Shown piece by piece: positions 10,762 to 20,646 of a stretch of DNA of 64,000 bases; position 1 is the first letter of the stretch, and the number at the start of each line of letters is the position of its first letter. The position numbers and the translations under genes were made by a program. This DNA is from Thalassomonas viridans (GTDB taxonomy: Bacteria > Pseudomonadota > Gammaproteobacteria > Enterobacterales > Alteromonadaceae), in the NCBI RefSeq assembly GCF_000948985.2, contig NZ_CP059733.1:124001-188000 (forward strand). The letters run 5' to 3'. The notes beneath the pieces were generated by a model. It saw nothing but the letters and a program-made list of their open reading frames with translations. It searched no databases and had not been told where the DNA came from.

Positions 10762-12009
10762 GTGGATTACTTTACCCGGAAAGAGAATACCTTGTTTGCG
10801 GAAGAGTGCCGGGTAGCGGATCTGGCGAAAACTTACGGCACGCCGCTGTATATCTATTCCCGCGCCACCATAGAAAGGCACTGGCATGCCTTTGACGATG
10901 CCGCGGGCGACCAGCCGCACCTTATCTGTTACGCGGTCAAGGCCAATTCCAACCTGGCGATCTTAAACCTGTTGGCCCGGTTGGGGTCCGGGTTTGATAT
11001 AGTTTCCAAGGGGGAGCTTGCCCGGGTATTGGCCGCCGGCGGCGATGCCGCCAAAGTGGTGTTTTCCGGGGTGGGGAAAAAATCCGATGAAATCCGCTAT
11101 GCCCTGGAGCAGGGCATCTATTGCTTTAATGTCGAGTCGGCGCCGGAGCTGGCGCGCATTAACCGGGTCGCCGGTGAACTGGGGGTCAAAGCCCCTGTGT
11201 CCCTGCGGGTAAATCCGGATGTTGATGCCGGCACCCATCCTTATATTTCCACCGGTTTAAAAGAGAATAAGTTCGGCATCAGTATCGGGGATGCCGAGGC
11301 CTTATATGTAAAGGCAGATCAGATGCCGCATCTTGAAGTCAAAGGCATAGATTGCCATATCGGCTCCCAGCTGACGGAACTGACGCCGTTTCTCGATGCC
11401 CTGGACCGGGTGCTGGTGCTGATCAATAAACTGGCGGCTAAGGGAATAACCCTGTCTCACCTTGATGTCGGCGGCGGTTTAGGCGTGTGTTACCGGGATG
11501 AAACCCCGCCCCACCCGAAAGAATATGCCAGGGCGCTGGCGGAAAAACTTGCCGGTTATGACCTGACCCTGCTGTATGAGCCGGGACGGGCGATCATGGC
11601 CAATGCCGGCATTTTAGTGACCGAGGTGGAGTATTTAAAAACCAACCAGGGACGGCACTTTGCCATAGTGGACGGGGCTATGAACGATTTGCTCCGTCCG
11701 TCCCTTTACCAGTCCTGGCAGGAGATCATACCTGTGGAACAACGCCGGGATGTGGATGAACTAAGCTATGATGTAGTGGGACCTGTGTGTGAAACCGGGG
11801 ATTTTCTCGGCAAGGGGCGTCTCCTGGCAATCAAGGCGGGCGACCTGCTGGCGGTACGTTCTGCCGGCGCTTATGGCTTTACCATGAGCTCCAACTATAA
11901 TAGCCGGCCAAGGGCGGCGGAAGTGCTGGCGGATAAAGACACCTGCCACCTGATCCGCAAACGGGAAAGCCTGGCGCAGCTTTGGCAGGGCGAAAGTATA
12001 TTGCCTTAA
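10762..12009 (+). CDS. lysA: Diaminopimelate decarboxylase
   Basis: PLP enzyme that makes L-lysine from meso-diaminopimelate, the last step of lysine synthesis. Translation starts at a GTG 2 bp after lptM. The 415 residues show the PLP-lysine motif CYAVKANSN (about 55-63), HIGSQ near 197, the glycine-rich DVGGGLG, EPGRAI and the C-terminal CETGDFLGK. It precedes dapF, whose product is its substrate, so the two final lysine/cell-wall steps are linked in one unit. Confidence 0.97.
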   Translation: MDYFTRKENTLFAEECRVADLAKTYGTPLYIYSRATIERHWHAFDDAAGDQPHLICYAVKANSNLAILNLLARLGSGFDIVSKGELARVLAAGGDAAKVVFSGVGKKSDEIRYALEQGIYCFNVESAPELARINRVAGELGVKAPVSLRVNPDVDAGTHPYISTGLKENKFGISIGDAEALYVKADQMPHLEVKGIDCHIGSQLTELTPFLDALDRVLVLINKLAAKGITLSHLDVGGGLGVCYRDETPPHPKEYARALAEKLAGYDLTLLYEPGRAIMANAGILVTEVEYLKTNQGRHFAIVDGAMNDLLRPSLYQSWQEIIPVEQRRDVDELSYDVVGPVCETGDFLGKGRLLAIKAGDLLAVRSAGAYGFTMSSNYNSRPRAAEVLADKDTCHLIRKRESLAQLWQGESILP

Positions 12010-12086
12010 CGGCTATGACCTGGAATTAAGCTTGATGCAAGTTTAGGTTAAAATAACAAACGGGCTTTAACAGGAAGATAATATTA

Positions 12087-12917
12087 ATGTTATTCAATTT
12101 TTCCAAAATGCATGGTTTAGGTAATGATTTCCTGGTTTTGGATAATGTTACACAAAATGTATTCCTCTCGAATGATCAAATCAGGCAGCTGGCGGATCGC
12201 CATTTCGGCGTCGGCTTTGACCAGCTGCTGGTGGTGGAGCCTCCCTATGATCCCGACTTAGATTTCCATTACCGCATCTTTAATGCCGACGGCAGCGAAG
12301 TGGGACAATGCGGTAACGGCGCCCGCTGTTTTGCCCGTTTTGTGCGTATGAAAGGCTTGATCAATAAAACCAAGATCCGCGTATCCACCCAGATGGGAAA
12401 AATGACCCTGTTTGTCGAGCGGGACGGCAAGATTTCGGTGAATATGCCGGCGCCTCAGTTTGAGCCGGCGCAGATCCCCTTTAAAGCGCAGAAAGTGGAA
12501 GGCACTTATATTTTGCGCAGTGAAAACGAAACCGTGTTATGTGGCGTGGTTTCTATGGGCAATCCCCATTGCGTCTTGACGGTGGACTCGGTTAAAGAGG
12601 CCCAGGTTGAAACCTTAGGCTATGAATTATCCAACCACGAAAGATTCCCGAAACAGACCAATGTCGGTTTTATGGAAGTGGTTTCTCCCGATTATATCAA
12701 GCTGCGTGTCTATGAGCGCGGCGCCGGAGAAACCCTGGCCTGCGGCAGCGGCGCCTGCGCCGCCGTCGTGATCGGGCAAATGCAAAAAAAATTAGCAAAA
12801 CAGGTAACCGTAGAATTACCTGGCGGCAAGTTGAAGATTTACTGGAAAGGCCCGGGCAGCCCGGTGAAAATGTCCGGCCCCGCGGTACACGTTTTTGATG
12901 GACAATTAAATTTATGA
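12087..12917 (+). CDS. dapF: Diaminopimelate epimerase
   Basis: Cofactor-free racemase that turns LL-diaminopimelate into the meso form for lysine and peptidoglycan. The 276 residues match the family. Both catalytic cysteines are visible: GQCGNGARC near residue 75 and ACGSGACAA near 219. [11 protein letters not shown] is the typical N-terminus. Its stop overlaps the next gene's start (ATGA), so the DUF484 gene is coupled to it. Confidence 0.98.
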   Translation: MLFNFSKMHGLGNDFLVLDNVTQNVFLSNDQIRQLADRHFGVGFDQLLVVEPPYDPDLDFHYRIFNADGSEVGQCGNGARCFARFVRMKGLINKTKIRVSTQMGKMTLFVERDGKISVNMPAPQFEPAQIPFKAQKVEGTYILRSENETVLCGVVSMGNPHCVLTVDSVKEAQVETLGYELSNHERFPKQTNVGFMEVVSPDYIKLRVYERGAGETLACGSGACAAVVIGQMQKKLAKQVTVELPGGKLKIYWKGPGSPVKMSGPAVHVFDGQLNL

Positions 12918-13600
12918 GTGAAAACAAAGTGGTGCAAGCGAATGCGCTGACATTGACGGATGAACTGGTTGCGGATTATTTGCTGGAGAATCCGGAGTTT
13001 TTTAACCGGGCGCCGCATGTGTTAACCGGCCTGCGCCTGGCGGATCCCCACAGGGGCACGGTTTCTCTGGTGGAGCGTCAGCAACAGCTGTTAAGGCAGA
13101 AGGTGCAGGGGCTGGAAGAAGAAATCACCCAGCTGATGTCGGTGGCCAACCACAACGAGCGCCTGTTTATGCTTTACAGCGATCTCTATCTGAGATTAAT
13201 CGATTGTCGCTCGGCAGAAGAGCTGCTCGACTGCCTGCACCGGGCAACGACCGAGCTGTTGTCCCTGTCCCAGCTGAAGCTCTGGTTAACCGGTGAATTT
13301 AGCCTAAATCATGCCAGCCTGAGTGATAACGATTGCGGCGGCATCTTGCAAAACCGCCTGGCGGATGAAGATTATTATTTTGGCCGTTTGCAGCAAAGCG
13401 AGCAGCAACTGATTTTTTCCGGCCCCATTCAGGGTTCCGTGGTGTTGATCAAGTTGTGTCACGAACAGCAAACCTTAGGGTTTTTGGCCATCAGCAGCGA
13501 CGATGCCGAGCATTTCGATCCCCGCATGGACACTTTGCTGCTGGGACAGTTCAGGAAACTGGTGGCCAAACTCCTACTGCAACACCTGACCCGGGACTGA
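12914..13600 (+). CDS. DUF484 family protein (YigA-like)
   Basis: The 228 residues match the DUF484 pattern: an N-terminal [19 protein letters not shown] block, a short coiled coil (about 50-80, [20 protein letters not shown]), then a GAF-like domain. The function is unknown. It sits between dapF and xerC in most relatives. Here yigB follows after only 7 bp and xerC is missing from the locus. Confidence 0.9.
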   Translation: MSENKVVQANALTLTDELVADYLLENPEFFNRAPHVLTGLRLADPHRGTVSLVERQQQLLRQKVQGLEEEITQLMSVANHNERLFMLYSDLYLRLIDCRSAEELLDCLHRATTELLSLSQLKLWLTGEFSLNHASLSDNDCGGILQNRLADEDYYFGRLQQSEQQLIFSGPIQGSVVLIKLCHEQQTLGFLAISSDDAEHFDPRMDTLLLGQFRKLVAKLLLQHLTRD

Positions 13601-13607
13601 AGAACCG

Positions 13608-14327
13608 ATGAAAATCTACCGCCGCCTGCAGCCGGTCAAAGCCATCAGCTTTGATCTCGACGACACCCTGTACAGCAATTACCCCGTGATGATGGCGGCC
13701 AATGCCGGCATGGCGGCCTATTTTGCCACTGTGCCTGCACTGCAAAAGGTATTAAGCCGGTGCCAGGATGCCAATTTCTGGTTTTATCACCGCGCCCGGG
13801 CGCTGGCGGCACAGCCGGAATTAAAGCACGATGTCACCGCCCTGCGGATAGAAAGTTATTACCTGGGATTTCTGGCGCTGGAGTTCGGCCCGGACCATGC
13901 CCGGCAGCAGGCAATGGCGGCTATGGCGGAATTTGTGCGGCTGCGCAGTAATATCGAGGTGCCGCAAGCCATACATAAGGTGCTGGCGGCCCTGGCGGAT
14001 AGATATCCGTTAGCCGCCATCAGTAACGGCAATGTTGATACCCGGGCGATAGGCCTGGACGGTTATTTCCAGGGCGTTTACCACGCCGGTAAGGGGCTCA
14101 GGCAAAAGCCCGCCCTGGATATGTTTGCTCTGGCCTGCGACAAACTGGCCATCCGGCCGGGGGAATTGTTGCATGTCGGCGACTGCGGCCGGGCGGATAT
14201 TCTCGGGGCCGCGGCCGCGGGCTGCCAGTCCGCCTGGTTTCCCGCCTTTGGTATCGGCAAACCCCTGAAAGTGTTGCCGGATATTGAATTAACGGATATC
14301 AGCGAACTCAGGCTGTTATTATCCTGA
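13608..14327 (+). CDS. yigB: HAD-family phosphatase YigB
   Basis: HAD-superfamily hydrolase; the E. coli homologue dephosphorylates 5-amino-6-(5-phosphoribitylamino)uracil in riboflavin synthesis, and FMN. Motif I is FDLDDTLYSN near residue 15, motif II SNGN near 144, the motif III lysine is in GKGLRQKP, and motif IV is GDCGRADILGA near 191. The 239 residues match the family. It is the last gene of the lysA-dapF-DUF484-yigB run; uvrD follows with its own promoter region. Confidence 0.92.
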   Translation: MKIYRRLQPVKAISFDLDDTLYSNYPVMMAANAGMAAYFATVPALQKVLSRCQDANFWFYHRARALAAQPELKHDVTALRIESYYLGFLALEFGPDHARQQAMAAMAEFVRLRSNIEVPQAIHKVLAALADRYPLAAISNGNVDTRAIGLDGYFQGVYHAGKGLRQKPALDMFALACDKLAIRPGELLHVGDCGRADILGAAAAGCQSAWFPAFGIGKPLKVLPDIELTDISELRLLLS

Positions 14328-14365
14328 TGCCCTACCGGAGATACTTGTTGATTTCTTAAACCGAA

Positions 14366-14385
14366 CACTGCTTTTTTTTACAGTT
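14366..14385. promoter_or_regulatory. LexA (SOS) box upstream of uvrD
   Basis: CACTG, ten T-rich bases and CAGTT give the gammaproteobacterial SOS pattern ACTG-N10-CAGT. It lies about 108 bp before the uvrD start, and uvrD is a known LexA-regulated gene in E. coli. The 148 bp between yigB and uvrD therefore look like an SOS-controlled promoter region. Confidence 0.75.
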
Positions 14386-14492
14386 GTTTGGTACACTAAG
14401 ACAAATTTTTCTCTTGAGCCTTAGCCAATCCACAGCGGGCGTTTTGCTGGGCACAGTTATTTATTTAAATTTTATTGGGTTTTTATCTTATT

Positions 14493-16670
14493 ATGGATGT
14501 TTCCGAGTTACTTGACGGCTTAAACGACCAGCAGCGGGAAATCGTCGCTGCCCCTTTACAGAACATGCTGGTGCTTGCCGGAGCCGGTAGCGGTAAAACC
14601 CGGGTGCTGGTGCAGCGCATTGCCTGGCTGATGAAGGTCGAGCAGGCCTCTCCCCACAGCATTTTAGCGGTAACCTTTACCAATAAGGCGGCGGCGGAAA
14701 TGCGCTCCCGGGTCGAACAGGTGGTTGAGGGCAATGTCCACGGCATGTGGGTGGGCACGTTCCATGGCCTGGCCCACCGTTTGTTGCGGATGCATTTCCA
14801 GGAAGCCAACTTGCCCCAGGCCTTCCAGGTACTCGACTCCGACGATCAACTGCGCCTGGTCAAGCGCATCATCCGTTCCCTGAACCTGGATGAAAAGCGC
14901 TGGCCCGCCAAACAGGCGCAGTGGTATATCAACGGCAAAAAAGATGACGGCATCAGGCCCCAGCATATCGACAGCCAGTTTGATCCGACAGAGCAGACTT
15001 TTGTACAGATTTACAGCGCCTACCAGCAGGCCTGCGACCGCGCCGGTTTAGTGGACTTTGCCGAACTCCTGTTGCGGGCCCATGAGCTCTGGCTCAATAA
15101 TCCGGTACTTTTGAGCCATTACCAGCAAAGGTTTGCCCATATCCTGGTGGACGAATTCCAGGATACCAATGCCATCCAGTATGCCTGGCTGACCCTGCTG
15201 GGCAAGGGGCGCAGCAATGTGATGATAGTCGGCGACGACGATCAGTCCATCTATGGCTGGCGCGGGGCAAAAATCGAGAATATCCAGCGCTTTTTAAAGG
15301 ACTTCGATCAGGCGCAGACCATACGCCTGGAGCAAAACTACCGCTCCACCGCCAATATCCTCAATGCCGCCAACAAGCTTATTGCCAACAACAATAACCG
15401 TTTAGGTAAAGAGCTGTGGACCCAGGACGATGCCGGTGAAAAGATCTCCGTGTATACCGCCTTTAACGAAATCGATGAAGCCCGCTTTATTGCCGGGCGT
15501 ATCGAGGCGTGGCGGCAAGACAACGGCTCCCTCGATGAGGTGGCGATTTTATACCGCAGCAATGCCCAGTCCCGTCTGCTGGAGGAAGCCCTGCTGCAGG
15601 CGCAATTGCCGTACCGCATTTATGGCGGTTTAAGGTTCTTCGAACGCCAGGAAATCAAGGATGCCCTGGCCTATTTACGTTTGATCAACAACCGGGACGA
15701 CGACGCCGCCTTTGAGCGTATTATCAATACCCCCACCCGGGGCATAGGCAACCAGACCCTGGCGCTTGTCCGGGATGCCGCCAGGAGCCTGGAAACCACT
15801 TTGTGGCAGGCATGTCAGCAAATGCTGTCCGGCGGCCAGCTCAAGGGTCGAAGCGCGAAAGCCATAGGGGCGTTTATTGAATTGATCGACCAGCTGGAAG
15901 ACGACTCCGTTAACCTGGATCTGGATCAGCAGGCCAACTTTGTTATCAGCCACAGCGGCCTGAAGGCCATGTACCAGGCGGAAAAAGGCGAACGCGCCGA
16001 AGCCAGGATAGAAAACCTCAATGAGCTGGTGACCGCCTGCCAGACCTTTGAAATGGATCCTGAGCTGGAAGAAGAGCAAAGCCTGCTGACGGCGTTTTTA
16101 ACCCATGCGGCGCTGGAGTCCGGGGAGTCTCAGGCGGACGATTATGAAGCCGCGGTGCAGCTGATGACCATGCACTCCGCCAAGGGGCTGGAATTTCCGC
16201 TGGTGTTTATTGCCGGTATAGAAGAAGGCATGTTTCCGTCCCAGCAGTCGGTGGAAGACATTAGCCGGCTGGAAGAAGAGCGCCGCCTGTGTTACGTTGG
16301 CATGACAAGGGCAATGAACAAACTATACTTATGTCATGCCGAGAGCCGGCGGCTGTACGGGCAGGAAAAATATCATAAGCCCAGCCGTTTTATCCGGGAA
16401 TTACCTGAGTCTTGCATCGAAGAAATCCGTTTGCAAAGCCAGGTGTCCCGTCCGGCGACAACGGGGCGTTTTTCATCGACTTTTACGACCGAATCTTTTG
16501 AAAATACCGGCTTTACCTTGGGCCAGCGGGTACTGCATGCCAAGTTTGGCGAAGGTGTTGTGTTAAATTACGAGGGCAGCGGCGCGCAAAGCCGTATCCA
16601 GGTGAATTTTGACGGTTTGGGCAGTAAATGGCTGGTGGTCGCCTATGCGAATTTACAACCAATAACATAA
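14493..16670 (+). CDS. uvrD: DNA helicase II
   Basis: 3'-5' superfamily-1 helicase of nucleotide-excision and mismatch repair. I take the ATG at 14493 (MDVSELLDGLNDQQREIV), which matches the E. coli N-terminus and gives 725 residues; a TTG at 14475 would add six. Visible motifs are Walker A GAGSGKT, TFTNKAAAEM, VDEFQDTN, GDDDQSIYGWRGA, EQNYRS, the motif V TMHSAKGLEF, and the C-terminal Tudor-like segment with VLNYEGSGAQSRIQVNF. It is preceded by a LexA box. Confidence 0.98.
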   Translation: MDVSELLDGLNDQQREIVAAPLQNMLVLAGAGSGKTRVLVQRIAWLMKVEQASPHSILAVTFTNKAAAEMRSRVEQVVEGNVHGMWVGTFHGLAHRLLRMHFQEANLPQAFQVLDSDDQLRLVKRIIRSLNLDEKRWPAKQAQWYINGKKDDGIRPQHIDSQFDPTEQTFVQIYSAYQQACDRAGLVDFAELLLRAHELWLNNPVLLSHYQQRFAHILVDEFQDTNAIQYAWLTLLGKGRSNVMIVGDDDQSIYGWRGAKIENIQRFLKDFDQAQTIRLEQNYRSTANILNAANKLIANNNNRLGKELWTQDDAGEKISVYTAFNEIDEARFIAGRIEAWRQDNGSLDEVAILYRSNAQSRLLEEALLQAQLPYRIYGGLRFFERQEIKDALAYLRLINNRDDDAAFERIINTPTRGIGNQTLALVRDAARSLETTLWQACQQMLSGGQLKGRSAKAIGAFIELIDQLEDDSVNLDLDQQANFVISHSGLKAMYQAEKGERAEARIENLNELVTACQTFEMDPELEEEQSLLTAFLTHAALESGESQADDYEAAVQLMTMHSAKGLEFPLVFIAGIEEGMFPSQQSVEDISRLEEERRLCYVGMTRAMNKLYLCHAESRRLYGQEKYHKPSRFIRELPESCIEEIRLQSQVSRPATTGRFSSTFTTESFENTGFTLGQRVLHAKFGEGVVLNYEGSGAQSRIQVNFDGLGSKWLVVAYANLQPIT

Positions 16671-16682
16671 CAGGAACTCAGC

Positions 16683-17936
16683 ATGGAACAACGGTTATTA
16701 GTGATAGAAGACAGTAAACCTATCGCCCGGGTGATCGGCCAGATAGGTAAGGCGTTAAATTTCCAGGTAACTGTTGCCACCACCCTGGCACAGGTGGAAG
16801 AAATCCTGCAGGGGGATATTGAATTCTTTGCCGCCACCATAGATTATTCCCTGCCGGATGCCACCCATGGCGAAGCCATAGACTGTGTGCTGTCCCACGG
16901 CATTCCGGGGGTGGTGATGACAGGGAAAATGGATGATGAAACCCGGCAGGATATCCTTTCCCGGCCGGTGATCGACTATATTCCCAAAGAAAACAGTCAG
17001 GCGTTTTTGTATCTTAAGCGCATACTGCACAGCCAGCTGAACAATCACCAGCACGGGGTGTTGGTGGTGGACGACTCCAGCGCCGCCCGTAACCATATCG
17101 TCGAATTGTTAAAACGGCGCAATTTTTCCGTATATGTTGCCAGTAACGGTGTTAAGGCCCTGGAGGTACTGCAGCAGCAGGGAGGGATCAAAATGGTGAT
17201 CACCGACCTGGAAATGCCGGAAATGGACGGTATCGGGCTTACCAACGAGTTACGCAAGCTTTATCCCAGGGATCAGCTGGCGATCGTGGGCATTTCCGGG
17301 GCGGAAAACGGCCTGCATTCGGCGCGCTTTATTAAAAACGGTGCCGATGATTTCCTGCGCAAACCTTTCTGTCCGGAAGAGTTTTATTGCCGCATCACCC
17401 AGAATATTGAAAACCTGAGTAATATCGAGCAAATTAAAAAAGCCGCCAATACCGATTTCCTGACCGGGCTTGCCAACCGCAGGAGCTTTTTCCATGATGC
17501 CGATATCCGCCTGGCGGAATATATCAAGCACAAAACCCCCTATTGCCTGGCCATGCTGGATATCGACCTGTTTAAGGGCATTAATGACAAATATGGCCAT
17601 GACGCCGGCGATCATGTGCTTAAGCTGGTGGCCCTGTATATGCGCAAACACCTGGGCAAAGGCAGCCTTGCCCGTCTGGGGGGAGAAGAGTTTGCGGTTT
17701 TGCTTACCGGGGAAGACGAAGACCAGTTATTCGGCAAGCTGGATGATTTCCGCCGGGAAGTCTCCGTTGCCCAGATTGTCTTCGAACAGCAGCATATCAG
17801 TGTGACCGTGAGCCTGGGAGCCATTTTCAACAGTAACCAGCCCCTGGCGCGGCAACTGCACCTGGCGGATAACGCCCTTTACCAGGCCAAGGAAAACGGC
17901 CGCAACCAGATTGCCACCAGCGGCGTTGACGATTAA
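16683..17936 (+). CDS. REC-REC-GGDEF response regulator (diguanylate cyclase)
   Basis: Two receiver domains (about 1-115 and 122-240) are followed by a GGDEF domain (about 255-417). The first keeps the acidic EDSK pocket, with a likely phospho-Asp in ATIDYSL. The second has VVDDSSAARN and ITDLEMPEMDG. The cyclase has the active-site variant LGGEEF, which normally supports c-di-GMP synthesis. It starts 12 bp after uvrD with an AGGAA ribosome site. The neighbouring YfiR-domain histidine kinase is a possible input, though the two are separated by 212 bp. Confidence 0.92.
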   Translation: MEQRLLVIEDSKPIARVIGQIGKALNFQVTVATTLAQVEEILQGDIEFFAATIDYSLPDATHGEAIDCVLSHGIPGVVMTGKMDDETRQDILSRPVIDYIPKENSQAFLYLKRILHSQLNNHQHGVLVVDDSSAARNHIVELLKRRNFSVYVASNGVKALEVLQQQGGIKMVITDLEMPEMDGIGLTNELRKLYPRDQLAIVGISGAENGLHSARFIKNGADDFLRKPFCPEEFYCRITQNIENLSNIEQIKKAANTDFLTGLANRRSFFHDADIRLAEYIKHKTPYCLAMLDIDLFKGINDKYGHDAGDHVLKLVALYMRKHLGKGSLARLGGEEFAVLLTGEDEDQLFGKLDDFRREVSVAQIVFEQQHISVTVSLGAIFNSNQPLARQLHLADNALYQAKENGRNQIATSGVDD

Positions 17937-18148
17937 ACCCTGATCCTGGGCCACGGCAGCAAGCGGCGGCCCCGTTTAAAGGGAAAATTGTGTCAAACCC
18001 GGGTTAGTCGGTCATACTTGCTACATCGGGCATTCATTACCGGGGCGTTACCCGGTGAATGTTTGGGCCCGGCATCTTATTGTTGCATAAGATGAATAAG
18101 TGATCCGGATCGCAGTCGCCGCAGCGGCGATACAAGAGAGCAATAGCT
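17937..18148 (+). other. Hairpin-rich leader before the histidine kinase gene
   Basis: This intergenic stretch contains three inverted repeats in a row: ACCGGG/CCCGGT with flanking ATTC/GAAT (about 18033-18060), ATCTTA/TAAGAT (18074-18093) and TCGCCGC/GCGGCGA (about 18115-18130). None has a T run. It may be a structured 5' leader; no known riboswitch core was recognised. Confidence 0.35.
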
Positions 18149-20059
18149 ATGGGGTGGAGGCCGTTACTCAGTCATATCAAGGTGTTGTTGATGCTTTGCC
18201 TGCTGGGCTTTCCCGGCCCGTCCCCCCGGGCACAAGAGCTTGACAGCAATCAGGTAAAAGCCGCTTATTTATTCAACTTTCTCAAGCATATCACCTGGCC
18301 GGATGAACAGGATAAAAGCGGTTATGTGATTGCCGTATATGATGACGCCGCATTTTACCGGATATTAAACAGCTCATTGTCGCACCGTAAGGTGAAAGGC
18401 AAAGACATTTCCGTGATCCTCCTTGAAAACCCGCAGCGGCAAAGCGTACAGGACTTGCTTTATATTCCCGCCCACCAAAATGCCGACGTTCCCCGGCTGA
18501 CCACGCTTTTTCGCCGTACCTCTACCCTGGTGATCACAGATGAAAGTGAATTTAAACACGATGTGATGATTAACCTGCGCAGCAACCAGGAGACATCGGC
18601 GATTTCCTTTGAAGTCAATAAATCCAATATTGTCTATGAGGGCCTGTCCATGTCGGCGGAGCTGCTGCTGTTCGGCGGCAGTGAGCTGGATATCGCCACC
18701 CTGTACCGGGAAACCGAGCTGGCGATGCAGAAAACCCGGCAAAGGGAGCTCAGCCTGAATAAAAAAATCAGGGCGCAGCAGCAGGCGCTGGCCAGCTCGC
18801 AAAAAAAACTTACCGAGCTGGATTTAAAGCTTAAACAAAGGACTGCCGCCCTGGCCAGGCAGGAGCAGGAGTTAAATGCCCTGAAAGGTGATATTGCGGA
18901 AAAACTACAGGGACTTAAAGACAAAGAGCTGGAATTGACGGGCATAGTCGAGTTGCTGGACGGGGCGGAAAAAGAGCTGCTTGCCCAGCAGGATGCCGTG
19001 GTGGCCCAGGAGCTGGCCAACCAGAAAATGGCGGCAAAGATAGAGGAAAACAAAGAAATTCTTCTGCAACAGCAGGTGCATATAGACCGGCAGCTGGCGC
19101 AGCTGGAGCAACAGCAGCAGGAATTGCTCAACCGCAATGAAATCATTGACGAGCAGCAGACCTATCTGATGATCACGACCGTATTGGTGTTGCTGGCCAT
19201 CAGCATATCCGCCTTAGTGGTGCTGCTGTTTATTAAAAACAAGAAAACCACCAGGGCCCTCACTGCTACCCTGCATAACCTGAAAGACACCCAGGAGCAA
19301 TTGATCCAGTCGGAAAAGCTGGCTTCCCTGGGGACCCTGACCGCCGGGATTGCCCATGAAATCAATACTCCGCTGGGGATAGCCGTCACTTCCACCAGCA
19401 TGGGCATGGAAAGCACCCAGGCTATCCGGCAGCAGTTCAGTACCGGTAAGCTCACCAAGGCAAAAATGGAAAAATATTTTAACAGCATAGAGCAGTCTTC
19501 GAAAATGAATACCCAGGCGCTGGAGCGGGTGATAGATCTGCTCAATAACTTCAAGCAGGTAGCCGCCGATCAGGTGGTGGGGGAAGCCAGGGAAATTAAT
19601 CTGTCCCGTTATATCGACGAAGTGATGAGCACTTTGTTTGCGGAAATGAAAAAACACAGGGTACAGTATCGGTTTAGCGGGGAGCAGGATATCCGGATTA
19701 CCACGATTCCCGGGGCCTTTGCCCAGGTGTTGACCAACCTGGTGACTAATTCCATCAGGCACGGCTTCGAACAGAAAGCTTCGGGGACTATTTTAATCCG
19801 GCTGGAAACATTGGCGCATGGTGCGGTAAGGCTGGTCTATCAGGACGACGGCCATGGCATGAGCCAGGAAGTGCAGAACAATATTTATGAGCCTTTTTTT
19901 ACCACCAAAAGGAACAAGGGGGGCACAGGGCTGGGCATGAATATCGTCTATAACATCATCAGCAAAAACCTGGCGGGGGAGATCACCGTCAGCAGTGCCC
20001 CGGAGCAGGGAGCGACTTTTACTATCACTTTGCCCCAAAGGGTGCCCGGTCAGGAATAA
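18149..20059 (+). CDS. Sensor histidine kinase with periplasmic YfiR-like (DUF4154) domain
   Basis: The 636-residue protein has an N-terminal signal segment ending near PRAQE, then a YfiR/DUF4154 domain (about 35-190; QVKAAYLFNFLKHITWP is characteristic). A long coiled coil (about 190-330) is followed by one membrane segment (about 338-362). The cytoplasmic HisKA has GIAHEINTPLG with the phospho-His near 402, and the HATPase has NLVTNSIRHGF, DDGHGM and GTGLGMNIV. YfiR in Pseudomonas is a periplasmic regulator of a diguanylate cyclase; here the domain is fused to a kinase. A REC-GGDEF gene lies just upstream. Confidence 0.92.
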   Translation: MGWRPLLSHIKVLLMLCLLGFPGPSPRAQELDSNQVKAAYLFNFLKHITWPDEQDKSGYVIAVYDDAAFYRILNSSLSHRKVKGKDISVILLENPQRQSVQDLLYIPAHQNADVPRLTTLFRRTSTLVITDESEFKHDVMINLRSNQETSAISFEVNKSNIVYEGLSMSAELLLFGGSELDIATLYRETELAMQKTRQRELSLNKKIRAQQQALASSQKKLTELDLKLKQRTAALARQEQELNALKGDIAEKLQGLKDKELELTGIVELLDGAEKELLAQQDAVVAQELANQKMAAKIEENKEILLQQQVHIDRQLAQLEQQQQELLNRNEIIDEQQTYLMITTVLVLLAISISALVVLLFIKNKKTTRALTATLHNLKDTQEQLIQSEKLASLGTLTAGIAHEINTPLGIAVTSTSMGMESTQAIRQQFSTGKLTKAKMEKYFNSIEQSSKMNTQALERVIDLLNNFKQVAADQVVGEAREINLSRYIDEVMSTLFAEMKKHRVQYRFSGEQDIRITTIPGAFAQVLTNLVTNSIRHGFEQKASGTILIRLETLAHGAVRLVYQDDGHGMSQEVQNNIYEPFFTTKRNKGGTGLGMNIVYNIISKNLAGEITVSSAPEQGATFTITLPQRVPGQE

Positions 20060-20325
20060 CCTTGTTCTTCCTGTAATAAAGGGATTTAATTCAGCTTCTC
20101 TTATATGTATACGCCTTGAAAAACGAATATTTCCAATGGCTGTCATGTACGGCTGGTCTTGATTAAATCGTTGATAAATATGATTAAACTTGGTTAATGT
20201 ACAGAAGTGATGTCATTAACAATAGTTTGTTGCCAGCGTTATTTGAATAAGGTATATTCCGCCTGAAAACAGCCTTACCCGGTAGGGCGATACGGACATA
20301 GCGTAAAACAACAACGGATGATCTT

Positions 20326-20646
20326 ATGTTTAGATTAGTTTCAGGTGACGACCTTAAACGCATGCGTTTGTCATGCAACCGCACTACAGCCGAAATGGCC
20401 AAAAAGATTGGCGTTACCCGCCAGACCTATGAAAAGTATGAGTCGGGCACAAGCCAAATCAGCCTGGAAGATGGCCTGAGGTTGATGATTTATTGTAAGA
20501 TAGATGTCGGCCCGCTGCTTAGTCATTTTGCGGGGCTTAAAAAATTATTCAGTCAATATAAGGAATTTGATGATGACCAACCAAACCGTTACCGCGCCTC
20601 GGCAAAGAAAAACCACCTTAAACCCGAAAAACTTGAAGACTTGTGA
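20326..20646 (+). CDS. XRE-type helix-turn-helix regulator
   Basis: The 106-residue protein has a Cro/C1-type HTH (about 8-60, with TTAEMAKKIGVTRQTYEKYESG as the helix-turn-helix core) and a basic C-terminal tail. Its last 77 bp overlap the start of the next gene, a double-glycine-type peptide, in another frame, which implies coupled translation. Upstream at 20161-20198 are two GATTAAA boxes and a GGTTAAT box that could be its operator. It probably controls the following peptide and membrane-protein genes. Confidence 0.85.
   Translation: MFRLVSGDDLKRMRLSCNRTTAEMAKKIGVTRQTYEKYESGTSQISLEDGLRLMIYCKIDVGPLLSHFAGLKKLFSQYKEFDDDQPNRYRASAKKNHLKPEKLEDL

Noticed and set aside
18374-19762. Several long minus-strand frames opposite the histidine kinase gene
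   Set aside because: The plus frame has clear YfiR, HisKA and HATPase motifs; the others have none.
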